Below, one piece after another: positions 1 through 6,819 of a stretch of DNA of 8,548 bases. Where the stretch lies: assembly GCA_026712605.1 (NCBI GenBank), contig JAPORL010000053.1, positions 651 to 9,198 on the forward strand, read 5' to 3'. The position numbers and the translations under genes were made by a program. This DNA is from Pseudobdellovibrionaceae bacterium. Lineage in GTDB: Bacteria; Bdellovibrionota; Bdellovibrionia; Bdellovibrionales; UBA1609. Numbering within the stretch: position 1 is the first letter of the stretch; each line of letters begins with the position of its first letter. Below the pieces are notes generated by a model that worked only from the letters and a program-made list of their open reading frames with translations, had not been told where the DNA came from and did no database searches.

Positions 1-1
1 T

Positions 2-283
2 AGCCGAATGAAAGACTTTCATGATTTAGCTTTAATGAGTCGAAATACTAAGCTTTTAAAAGTTAGTCAGTTAAAAAATACTGTTAAGCAAATTTTTAAA
101 AATAAAGGAATGGAGAAACAATTTTTCATTAAATTCAGTAAATCTGATTATGAGCAGTTTGAAAAACGCTGGGAACAGTATAAGGAGAAAAATAGACTTA
201 CAGTAAAAGAAACAAATTTATCTAAAAAATTTGAAAAAATCGTATCAGATATAAATGCATTTCTTTTGCAACATATAAAATAA
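2..283 (+). CDS. AbiEii/AbiGii-family nucleotidyltransferase toxin, C-terminal fragment (5' end outside window)
   Basis: The reading frame is open to the left edge and begins Ser-Arg before the first Met, so this is the end of a longer gene and not a 91-residue protein. The opening SRMKDFHDLALMSR matches the signature segment in the C-terminal half of AbiEii/AbiGii nucleotidyltransferases (typically S-R-M-K-D-F-Y-D-L-W-L-L). After it come a basic helical stretch, an aromatic F-x3-W-x2-Y patch and a C-terminal amphipathic tail ending LLQHIK, as usual for the family. Members act in the cytoplasm as toxins of type IV-like toxin-antitoxin and abortive-infection pairs, with a cognate AbiEi-type antitoxin normally encoded just upstream. 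The catalytic GS-x10-D-x-D nucleotidyltransferase core would lie outside the window, so activity cannot be judged. The C-terminus appears complete, ending in TAA. Family assignment rests on the one motif and the overall tail pattern. Confidence 0.75.
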   Translation, partial: SRMKDFHDLALMSRNTKLLKVSQLKNTVKQIFKNKGMEKQFFIKFSKSDYEQFEKRWEQYKEKNRLTVKETNLSKKFEKIVSDINAFLLQHIK

Positions 284-346
284 AATATCTTCTTTTTGTT
301 TAAAAGTATTTTAGATTTTTAAAAATTTGTATTAGACTTTTTAATT

Positions 347-1783
347 ATGGAAAAAATCTCTTTTTTAGGTTCTTATATAAATGGAAGCTTTAAAAAAGCT
401 AATAAAAAATATTTAACAAAAAAACATAATAGCCCCGCTGATTTTAAAGATATAATTTTTACTTGGTCTGATAAAAACAGAGAAGGTATTGATAGGGTTG
501 TTTTAGCCGGAAAGATAGCTTATAAAAATTGGACAAGGCTTTCTGTAAAACAAAGAGTTAAAAAATTAAAGCCTTTAAAAGCAATTATTAAAAAAAATAT
601 TTCTTCTTGGGCGGAGCTCATTTCAAGAGAAACGGGAAAACCTCTTTGGGAAAGTAAGGGAGAGGTCAAAGCCTTAATTTCAAAAATGGATTTTGTTTTT
701 GAAGAAGGTATAAAAAGAATTCAAAAACAAGTTGTGCCTCAAGCTCATGGAGCGGTTCGGTTTAAAAGTCGGGGTTTAATTTTAGTTATAGGTCCTTTTA
801 ATTTTCCTATGCATTTAGCTTTTGGGCAAATTTTACCGGCTTTGGTTTCTGGAAATACAGTCGTCTTTAAGCCTTCTGAGAAGACTCCTGCTAGCGCTCA
901 AAAGCTCACTCAAGCTTTTCATCAATTAGATTTAGAGCCGGGAGTTTTTCAAATGATACAAGGAGGAGCTGAAATCTCTAAAAAACTTTCCAGCCATCCC
1001 AAAATTTCTGCTGTGCTTTTTACAGGCTCTTTTGAAGTGGGACAAAAAATAAAATCAGCTCTTATAAAAGACTTTTCTAAAATTTTAGCTTTGGAGATGG
1101 GAGGTTATAACAGTGCTCTTATTTGGGAGTCTGCCAATTTAAACCTAGCTGTAGCAGAAACTTTAAAAGGCTGTTTTTGGACTTCAGGACAAAGATGCTC
1201 TTCTACCTCTCAAATTATTCTTCACAAAAAAATTGCCAATCGCTTTATAAAAAAATTTATAAGTTCAGCTCAAAAAATAAAAACAGAACATTGGAGTAAA
1301 AACTCTTTTATGGGAAGCTTAATTGATTCTATGGCTTTAAAAAGGTTTTTTTCTTTACAACAAGAGATTAAAAAAAGAGGAGGAGAAATCTTACTAGAGG
1401 GAAAGCAAATTTTAAAAGATAAAGGCTGGTATGTGAGTCCCGGAATCTATAAAATGAAATTTGATAAAAACTCTTCTTTTGGAACAAAAGAAAACTTTAC
1501 CCCCCAAGTGATTCTTTATGAAACTAATAGCCTAGATGAAGCTTTGGAAATGATTAACCATTCCGGTTATGGTTTAAGTCTTTCTGTTTTTTCAAAAAAT
1601 AAAAAAGTAAAAGAAGACTGCTTTAATTTTGCGAATGTGGGACTTATTAATTACAATTTATCTACAATTGGAGCGAGTGGTTACTTGCCTTTTGGAGGAG
1701 TTGGAAAATCAGGAAACAACCGACCGGCTGGCTCTTTTGCAATTGATTCTTGTGTTATTCCTATTGCTGAAAAAAACAAGTGA
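347..1783 (+). CDS. astD: NAD(P)-dependent aldehyde dehydrogenase, succinylglutamate-semialdehyde dehydrogenase (AstD)-like
   Basis: This is a full-length 478-residue aldehyde dehydrogenase, and most family members are 470-500. Expected catalytic features are present: the oxyanion-hole Asn in GPFNFP (N152), the cofactor-binding Lys in FKPSE (K175), the TGS Rossmann turn near 226-228, the general-base Glu in LEMGG (E250) and the nucleophilic Cys in GQRC (C284). The C-terminal stretch PFGGVGKSGNNRP...AIDSC closely follows the PFGG-G-SGNHRP-x-AADYC signature that distinguishes AstD from other aldehyde dehydrogenases. AstD oxidises N-succinylglutamate semialdehyde to N-succinylglutamate in the arginine succinyltransferase pathway. 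No astA, astB, astC or astE lies nearby, so the real substrate may be another semialdehyde and the symbol is provisional. No good Shine-Dalgarno is visible before the ATG. The start is chosen because it gives the usual N-terminus. It is followed directly by mltG and is probably cotranscribed with it. Confidence 0.82.
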   Translation: MEKISFLGSYINGSFKKANKKYLTKKHNSPADFKDIIFTWSDKNREGIDRVVLAGKIAYKNWTRLSVKQRVKKLKPLKAIIKKNISSWAELISRETGKPLWESKGEVKALISKMDFVFEEGIKRIQKQVVPQAHGAVRFKSRGLILVIGPFNFPMHLAFGQILPALVSGNTVVFKPSEKTPASAQKLTQAFHQLDLEPGVFQMIQGGAEISKKLSSHPKISAVLFTGSFEVGQKIKSALIKDFSKILALEMGGYNSALIWESANLNLAVAETLKGCFWTSGQRCSSTSQIILHKKIANRFIKKFISSAQKIKTEHWSKNSFMGSLIDSMALKRFFSLQQEIKKRGGEILLEGKQILKDKGWYVSPGIYKMKFDKNSSFGTKENFTPQVILYETNSLDEALEMINHSGYGLSLSVFSKNKKVKEDCFNFANVGLINYNLSTIGASGYLPFGGVGKSGNNRPAGSFAIDSCVIPIAEKNK

Positions 1784-1785
1784 GG
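1782..1785 (+). promoter_or_regulatory. Shine-Dalgarno of mltG, overlapping the upstream stop codon
   Basis: GAGG overlaps the TGA stop of the aldehyde dehydrogenase and sits 5 nt before a TTG codon at 1791. The next in-frame Met would remove the LysM-like region, so this site fixes the TTG start and suggests translational coupling. Confidence 0.7.
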
Positions 1786-1790
1786 TTTAA

Positions 1791-2759
1791 TTGAAATTAT
1801 TTACAATTTTTCTTTTTATAAATTTTAGTTTTGGAAATCCTGAAATTAAAAAAGACACTGCCTTAATTGATGTTCCTTCGGGAAAAACTTTTTATCAGTT
1901 AGCTGAAGAGTTGAAAGATAAAAATCTTATTTCTTCTACAAAAATTTTTAAAGTTTTAATCTGGGCGTATGGAAAGCCTTCTCTTAAACAAGGAGAGTAT
2001 GAAATTCCTCTAAATGCAAATTTATGGAAGGTTTTTAAGATTTTTCATCAAGGAAAAGTGAGGTTTTTTAGAGTCTCTTTTCCTGAAGGATTTAATCATT
2101 ATGAAATAGCGGAAACTTTAAAAAGCCAAAATTATCCTGATACCAAAAAGTTTTTAGACTTAGTGTGGGATAAAGCTTTTATAAAAGATCTACTTAAAAA
2201 GAACTTGGAATCTTTAGAGGGCTATCTTTTTCCAGATACCTATCACCTTACAAAGTATATGCCAGCTGAAGATCTAATTAAAAATATGACACAAAAATTT
2301 TCAACGGTTTATAAAAATCTCAATAAAGCTCCTTTAGAAGTGGATTTAACTGATCATCAGATTTTGACTTTGGCAAGTATAGTGGAAAAGGAAACAGGTG
2401 TTCCTAAAGAGCGAGCTTTGATTGCTGGTGTTTTTTTTAATCGTTTGAAAAAAAACATGAAACTTCAAACAGATCCCACTATTTTATATTCTCTTTATTT
2501 AGCAAGAGGTTTTGATATAAAAAAAAATATCACAAAAAAAGATATTTTATTTAATTCTCCCTATAACACTTATGTAGTTAAAGGTTTGCCACCTAACCCT
2601 ATTGCTAATCCCGGACGGGAAAGCTTGCAAGCTGTTTTTAAACCTGAAAAATCCGATTACCTTTATTTTGTCAGTAAAAATGATGGCAGTCATAAATTTT
2701 CTAAAACTTATAAAGAACACAAAAAAGCAGTTTATAAGTATCAAATTAAAAAGAATTGA
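1791..2759 (+). CDS. mltG: Endolytic murein transglycosylase MltG (YceG-like)
   Basis: This is a 322-residue protein of normal length for MltG, the inner-membrane lytic transglycosylase that cuts nascent glycan strands and so sets peptidoglycan chain length. Residues 1-15 form a short hydrophobic segment that serves as membrane anchor or signal peptide. Residues about 26-75 are the LysM-like part (DVPSGKTFYQLAEEL to GEYEIP). The catalytic YceG domain follows: FPEGFNHYEIAE near 97-108, GYLFPDTY at 144-151, ASIVEKETG at 195-203 with the presumed catalytic Glu at 199, FFNRLKKNMKLQTDPT at 215-230, SPYNTY at 256-261 and GLPPNPIANPG at 265-275. All conserved blocks are intact. Older annotation of this family as aminodeoxychorismate lyase is a misnomer. 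The start is TTG, supported by GAGG 5 nt upstream. The N-terminal hydrophobic stretch is shorter than in E. coli MltG, so a cleaved signal peptide is possible. Confidence 0.93.
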   Translation: MKLFTIFLFINFSFGNPEIKKDTALIDVPSGKTFYQLAEELKDKNLISSTKIFKVLIWAYGKPSLKQGEYEIPLNANLWKVFKIFHQGKVRFFRVSFPEGFNHYEIAETLKSQNYPDTKKFLDLVWDKAFIKDLLKKNLESLEGYLFPDTYHLTKYMPAEDLIKNMTQKFSTVYKNLNKAPLEVDLTDHQILTLASIVEKETGVPKERALIAGVFFNRLKKNMKLQTDPTILYSLYLARGFDIKKNITKKDILFNSPYNTYVVKGLPPNPIANPGRESLQAVFKPEKSDYLYFVSKNDGSHKFSKTYKEHKKAVYKYQIKKN

Positions 2760-2767
2760 GTTTTTTT

Positions 2768-2890
2768 GTATGAAAATCTTGTATGATACAAAGCTAAAAA
2801 CTTTGGACATGCGTTTTGCCACAAAGCGACTTACAGTCGCCTTGTTGTCAAATCCGAACTCGTTTTTATCTTTGTATCATACAAGATTTT
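2768..2890. repeat. Long palindromic dispersed repeat, complete copy (perfect 21-bp terminal inverted repeats)
   Basis: Positions 2773-2793 and 2870-2890 are perfect reverse complements over 21 bases. Inside them 2795-2801 (TAAAAAC) pairs with 2862-2868 (GTTTTTA). A third hairpin, 2821-2830 with 2836-2845, has a 5-nt TTACA loop and one mismatch, and its inner five pairs (GCGAC/GTCGC) are perfect. The whole element can therefore fold as one nested hairpin of about 118 nt. Bases 2768-2819 recur at 8497-8548 with 47 of 52 identical and no gaps, which makes it a repeat family and not a one-off terminator. It sits between convergent genes, encodes no protein, and has no clean T-run on the 3' side of either strand. 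It most resembles a MITE or a large REP-like element; I do not recognise the family. Confidence 0.85.
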
Positions 2891-3016
2891 AATCAAGAGA
2901 CTTAAATAGGTATAAATAGGTTTTAAAGTTTATACATACACATTATAATGATGCTTTTTTAGTTTTAAATAAGAATAATAGATTTTGAAATTTGTTTATA
3001 GACTTTAAAATTTTTT
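2891..3016. other. AT-rich remainder of the convergent intergenic region
   Basis: This stretch lies between the palindromic repeat and the stop codon of the leftward TadG-like gene. It contains a short direct repeat, AAATAGG at 2904-2910 and again at 2914-2920, and a perfect TATAAT hexamer at 2944-2949 without a convincing -35 partner. No open frame of useful length, no RNA gene and no GC-rich terminator hairpin is visible. Confidence 0.5.
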
Positions 3017-5344
3017 TTAATTGGGACAGTATTCGTCTATATTACTGGGCTGATCCTTAAAATCTTTCACAGTTCCACAGGAAATCAATTTAACGGAATA
3101 AGCGCTTCGCCCTCCACTAGCACAAGCGCTTGGAACTGGCATATCTTCTAAAGCTCCGGCTGAACAATTCATAAAGCGATCGGGGAAATTGTTATTGTAA
3201 TTTTCATAATTTAAAGGATGAGGGCTAACCCATGAGCTTAAAAGCTGATCGGGCAAAGGGTTAGCAAGCCAAGGGTAAAATAAGTTTCCTTGACTGAGAG
3301 GAGGAGAGACTCCTGTATTTATTTTTCCAAAAAGACGAGCATTTGGTAATGTCGTCGCCGTTTGGCTATTGTCTCCTGGATTTCTTATTAAAGTCTTATT
3401 GATTTCGTTACTATTTTGGTTCAGAAAATAAGGAGCGATAGAAAGCTCAACAGCTTTTCTTTGTTGATTTTGTGTGAGATAAGTTTCTGTATCTGGCCAG
3501 CCAAAATCCCCTCTGACATAAACAAGCCTAGTCTTAGAGGCTGTGGATTGAAACTGATTCCTCTTACTAGGATTGCAGTTAGATCCTAAAAGCTTACAGA
3601 TTTTTTGAAAATAAGTTTGATGATAATTTCCTAAGATAGAATAGTAAGAGATATCGTAAAGATCAGGATAAACGGCCATAAGCTCCATCATTCGTGTAAA
3701 ATTATTGGAATTATAATTAGGGTGGCGAGCTAAGGGATCGTCAGCTGTGCCTTGGTTTAAAGTTAAGTGAAAGTAATTTTCCATGGTATAAACTCTTTTT
3801 GCAGGATAAACTACATGTTTGTTTAAAAAATTCCATTTACTGTTGTTGTCATGTAATATTTTATGAATAAGTCCCCATCTATCTCCCGGAAATCTGGAGT
3901 AGTTGGGTTGTAATAAGACTGAGTTAAGTCTATTCAAATTAGCAGATATGGAGCTAGGAGCTTTAGGATGATGAACAGGGATAAGGGGATCGCTTTCAGA
4001 GGGCTGAGGGCCAAACTTTCCCCCAAAAGCTTTAGCAAAAGCGCTGGCTTTAAACTTAATAGCAGGCGATAAGTTTAAAGAAAAAACTTGATGATCGGAT
4101 TTATAGTCAAACTCTACTTTTAATCCATAGTAAAGAATTTCATCTTTCTTTTTAAAAAAAGAAAGGGTAAGCTCTTGCATAGGATCAGGATCAGAAGTAT
4201 TTTTTTGAAAACCCTGGTGAGAATTAAATTTAAAAAGATTTTTAACTTGAGGCTTCATTGCGCTTTCTAAAGAATGATCATCCAGTGCTAATTTGATTTT
4301 GTCAAAAATATCATCATAATTTATTAGATTCATAAATCTATAATGAGTATCTAAGTTTACATCACACTGTCCATCATCTGAACTAATAGATCCTTTTTTT
4401 TTTAAAAATTGTAAAACAGGCCAGACATTTAATTTTTGAAAAACATCTTCAAAGTCTTTCCCTAAAAAAGAGTTATAAGATATAAGCTCCTTATCTTCCG
4501 GATAATTATTACAAAAATTTATTAAATTTTTTTTATTGGCTGGATTTAAATTATTACAAAAAACTTTAGCAGAGCCTTTAAAGATACTTTCTCCATCTAA
4601 GTCTTTTCCCTCTTTTAAAGTTTTATTGTAAATCTCTTCCATCATGATTTTTCTGTCTTTTTGATCTAAGCGAAAATGAGTTATAAAAAATTGAGTCATT
4701 AGCCAGTTTAAAGCTCCCTCTTTTGGGCAAGATAAACCCACTTGCCTTTGTAGCAGATCAACACCTCTAGCCGCTAAATGGGCCTCAGCCATAAAACCAG
4801 CTGTTACTTTTAGATCAACTATACGAGGAATATAAACTTCTAATTTAGTGCATAAATTTTGATTGTCTGTAGTAATGCCTCTTTTCCAAAGACTGTGGCT
4901 GATACAAACAAAATATCTTGCATCACAATAATTATTTCCATAGACAGTATTTAAAATGTTTTGAGCTTCTTGACATTGTGGTTTAGATGGATTGTTTTCA
5001 CAAGTTGTATCAATAGCGACACCATCTTTACTATTTTGAGGACACCAATAGTTAGGATTCGTTCCTCCTTTCGCTTGAATAAGAGTTCCCATAATACGAT
5101 AACGCCAGGCCAAAAGCTTCCAGTTTTGTCTCATTTGGTAGTTGATATGAGCCATAGCGCTTAAAACTTCTGATTGTTTTTTAGCCCCATAATAAACAGC
5201 TAGATCTAAAGAGTTTTGTAAATTAATTTTGTCATAGCTCACCATAGCAATATTGATTGTCATGGCAAATAAGATGAATAAAACTTGAAAGATTAAAACA
5301 ACAAAGATAGCCACTTGACCTTTTGTATTTTTTAAAAACTTCAA
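3017..5344 (-). CDS. TadE/TadG-like protein with large cysteine-containing extracytoplasmic domain
   Basis: This is a 775-residue protein. Residues 1-9 are short and basic (MKFLKNTKG). Residues 10-34 form one strongly hydrophobic segment, and residues 35-56 (NIAMVSYDKINLQNSLDLAVYYGA region) match the helix after the anchor in putative Flp-pilus TadE/TadG-like proteins, where R/K-x-x-LQNAADAAALAGA is typical. The rest has no further obvious membrane segment and should lie in the periplasm or at the surface. It contains 16 cysteines, six of them between 101 and 165 and four in the last 60 residues, so disulfides are likely. TadG-like proteins are pseudopilin-like components of Tad/Flp pili, but most are far shorter. 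No tadA, tadB, tadC, rcpA or flp gene is near, so a role in a complete Tad system is only inferred. The start is TTG, supported by AAGGAG 7 nt upstream. The ectodomain is not recognised. Bdellovibrio relatives carry comparable large proteins as far as I recall. Confidence 0.7.
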   Translation of the reverse strand: MKFLKNTKGQVAIFVVLIFQVLFILFAMTINIAMVSYDKINLQNSLDLAVYYGAKKQSEVLSAMAHINYQMRQNWKLLAWRYRIMGTLIQAKGGTNPNYWCPQNSKDGVAIDTTCENNPSKPQCQEAQNILNTVYGNNYCDARYFVCISHSLWKRGITTDNQNLCTKLEVYIPRIVDLKVTAGFMAEAHLAARGVDLLQRQVGLSCPKEGALNWLMTQFFITHFRLDQKDRKIMMEEIYNKTLKEGKDLDGESIFKGSAKVFCNNLNPANKKNLINFCNNYPEDKELISYNSFLGKDFEDVFQKLNVWPVLQFLKKKGSISSDDGQCDVNLDTHYRFMNLINYDDIFDKIKLALDDHSLESAMKPQVKNLFKFNSHQGFQKNTSDPDPMQELTLSFFKKKDEILYYGLKVEFDYKSDHQVFSLNLSPAIKFKASAFAKAFGGKFGPQPSESDPLIPVHHPKAPSSISANLNRLNSVLLQPNYSRFPGDRWGLIHKILHDNNSKWNFLNKHVVYPAKRVYTMENYFHLTLNQGTADDPLARHPNYNSNNFTRMMELMAVYPDLYDISYYSILGNYHQTYFQKICKLLGSNCNPSKRNQFQSTASKTRLVYVRGDFGWPDTETYLTQNQQRKAVELSIAPYFLNQNSNEINKTLIRNPGDNSQTATTLPNARLFGKINTGVSPPLSQGNLFYPWLANPLPDQLLSSWVSPHPLNYENYNNNFPDRFMNCSAGALEDMPVPSACASGGRSAYSVKLISCGTVKDFKDQPSNIDEYCPN

Positions 5345-5351
5345 AACAAAG

Positions 5352-5357
5352 CTCCTT
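5352..5357 (-). promoter_or_regulatory. Strong Shine-Dalgarno deciding the TTG start of the TadG-like gene
   Basis: On the minus strand AAGGAG is followed by a 7-nt spacer and TTG at 5344-5342. The encoded N-terminus MKFLKNTKGQ gives a proper short basic leader before the membrane segment, so TTG is preferred; the next Met, at residue 28, would cut into the anchor. Confidence 0.8.
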
Positions 5358-5366
5358 TATTTTACA

Positions 5367-5462
5367 ATATACCAATCCTGTTTAGCTTTTCCTACCTTCT
5401 CGTCATTCCCGCGAAAACGGGAATCTGATTTAAGCTAGAATTTTCAAACAAGATTAGTATAT
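5367..5462. repeat. Nested palindromic element (MITE/REP-like) with imperfect 17-bp terminal inverted repeats
   Basis: The outer arms 5367-5383 and 5446-5462 are inverted repeats matching at 15 of 17 positions. Both mismatches become G-U wobble pairs in a minus-strand transcript, which is the strand of the flanking genes. An inner pair, TAGCTT at 5383-5388 with AAGCTA at 5432-5437, and a central GC-rich hairpin at 5405-5424 nest inside. The element occupies most of the gap between mvaA and the TadG-like gene. It has no open reading frame, and no convincing target-site duplication was found. Confidence 0.65.
5401..5425. repeat. REP-type palindrome of the GTCATTCCCGCG...CGGGAATC kind
   Basis: ATTCCCG at 5405-5411 and CGGGAAT at 5418-5424 form a perfect 7-bp stem around CGAAAA. 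With the flanking CGTC this matches a short palindrome dispersed in large numbers through many proteobacterial genomes (known from general experience). It is the only GC-rich patch in this AT-rich gap. Confidence 0.75.
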
Positions 5463-5517
5463 ACCAAGCTCTTCTTATTTTTCCAGCTAATTTCAAAAAG
5501 ATTGAGAAATTGTATCT

Positions 5518-6819
5518 TTAATTTTTTTGTTTTAATTTTTTAAAAATTTGATTGGCTTGGCTTAAAGTGATTCTTTTTGTTTTCTTTAAAATTTTTATAA
5601 GCTCTTTTTCTAAAGCTTTTTGCTCTTTGTTTGTTTTAGCTCCGGCTTTTAACACTAAATTTTTTATATGAAGTCTCATATGTCCTTCAATAACACCTAC
5701 AGTTACCAAAGCTTTTAAAGCTCCTAAATTTTGAACCAAACCTAAAGCGCAAGCTAAGCCTGCCAGCTCTGTGGCTTTTGGATAGCCTAATATTTTTAAA
5801 CTCAGACGAGCTGTTGGGTGTAAATCCGTCACTCCTCCCACTGTTCCCAGCATAAAAGGCCCTGTCATTTCTCCATAAAGCTCACTTCCCTTCGCTCTCC
5901 ATTTTGTTAAAGAAGAGTAAGCTCCTTTTTGAGCGGAATAAGCATGGAGCCCCGCAGAGACCGCTCTCCAGTCATTTCCTGTTGCAATCATTAAAGCGTC
6001 TATACCATTTAAAACTCCTTTATTGTTAGTGCAGGCTCTATAGGGATCAATTTCTGCAAAAAGAGAGGCTTCTTCTATTTTTTTTATTAATTTTCTATCT
6101 TGATTTTTTAGTCTCACTTCAGCCCGAACTATTCTTTTATCGGCTAAGTTGGAAAGGATACAAAGCCCAGCCTTTTCTCCGCTTGCTTTTTCCAGAGGTT
6201 TTTTTAAATATTCACAAGTTTGATTGATGATATTGGCACCCATAGCTGAACAAGTTTCAATATGAAGGTGCAAAATAGCCATGCTTTCCCCATCCGGTCT
6301 TTTTAAAAGTCTCAGCTCATAGTCTTTTAAGCCTCCTCCTCGTTTTTTCATATAAGATAAAACACTTTTATTTATTTTTTCTTTCCAATCGCGGAAATTT
6401 TTTTTAAGGTCAGTTTTTAGTTTTTTATAATTTTTCACTTTAGGAATTTGTATTTGACCAATAGAAAGAGTGTTTAAAGTTTGAGTTTTAATTGTTCCCT
6501 CTTTGCAAACCCAGCGAGCCGTTTTGCTAGCCGCCGCAATAATAGAAGTTTCCTCTACTGCCATAGGCAAAATATAAGCTTTTTTGTTGATGATAAAGTT
6601 AGTCGCTAAACCTAAAGGCAAAGGAAAATAACCTAAGGCATTTTCTATAAAACACTGAGTGAGCTCTATCCGTTCTTTTAAGTTGTTAGAAATAGAACCC
6701 AAATACAAATACTCCAGATCTTTTTTAGACAGGTAGCCTAGCTCCTGCAATCTTTTAAGGCGATCCTTATAATTTAATTTAGAAAAGCCTTCAAAATTTT
6801 TTAAGAAATGATTTCCCAT
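5518..6819 (-). CDS. mvaA: Class II hydroxymethylglutaryl-CoA reductase
   Basis: This is a 433-residue protein, close to the 428 residues of the class II enzyme of Pseudomonas mevalonii. It interconverts HMG-CoA and mevalonate with NAD(P)H. Visible signatures are PMAVEETSIIAAAS (82-96) with the catalytic Glu at 89 or 90, SAMGANIINQ (191-200), ILSNLADKRIVRAEVRL (221-237), DPYRACTNNKG (258-268) with the catalytic Lys at 267, ATGNDWRAVSAG (279-290) with the catalytic Asp at 283, and EGHMRLH (378-384) with the catalytic His at 380. There are no membrane segments, consistent with a soluble bacterial enzyme. Its linkage to IPP isomerase argues for a biosynthetic role and not mevalonate catabolism. 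Its ATG lies 19 nt inside the end of idi2, behind its own AAAGGA at 6827-6832 with a 7-nt spacer. No strong terminator follows, only an AT-rich weak hairpin and then the nested palindrome. Confidence 0.95.
   Translation of the reverse strand: MGNHFLKNFEGFSKLNYKDRLKRLQELGYLSKKDLEYLYLGSISNNLKERIELTQCFIENALGYFPLPLGLATNFIINKKAYILPMAVEETSIIAAASKTARWVCKEGTIKTQTLNTLSIGQIQIPKVKNYKKLKTDLKKNFRDWKEKINKSVLSYMKKRGGGLKDYELRLLKRPDGESMAILHLHIETCSAMGANIINQTCEYLKKPLEKASGEKAGLCILSNLADKRIVRAEVRLKNQDRKLIKKIEEASLFAEIDPYRACTNNKGVLNGIDALMIATGNDWRAVSAGLHAYSAQKGAYSSLTKWRAKGSELYGEMTGPFMLGTVGGVTDLHPTARLSLKILGYPKATELAGLACALGLVQNLGALKALVTVGVIEGHMRLHIKNLVLKAGAKTNKEQKALEKELIKILKKTKRITLSQANQIFKKLKQKN

Noticed and set aside
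2802..2862. tRNA-like or T-loop-like GTTCGGATTTG on the minus strand within the repeat.
   Set aside because: There is no acceptor stem, anticodon arm or D-arm; the resemblance is a short coincidence.
2773..2890. The palindrome as a simple bidirectional rho-independent terminator for mltG and the TadG-like gene.
   Set aside because: Its position fits, but the stem is far longer than usual, there is no T-run after it on either strand, and a second copy lies upstream of rpmI. A repeat is the better primary call; incidental termination is still possible.
2547..2892. Two overlapping open frames (minus 2547-2822, plus 2602-2892) across the end of mltG and the palindrome.
   Set aside because: They overlap the conserved mltG C-terminus and the repeat, have no Shine-Dalgarno or family resemblance, and are explained as shadow frames.
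2944..2949. Perfect TATAAT as a promoter for a small RNA antisense to the TadG-like gene.
   Set aside because: The best -35 at the right distance is only TTTTAA, and in sequence this AT-rich such hexamers arise by chance.
4961..5164. Open frame on the plus strand inside the TadG-like gene.
   Set aside because: It is antisense to a long, coherent coding sequence, with no ribosome binding site and no recognisable motif.
5497..5520. Weak hairpin plus T-run just after the mvaA stop as a terminator.
   Set aside because: The stem is only AAAGAT/ATCTTT with an 11-nt loop and no GC content, too weak to call.
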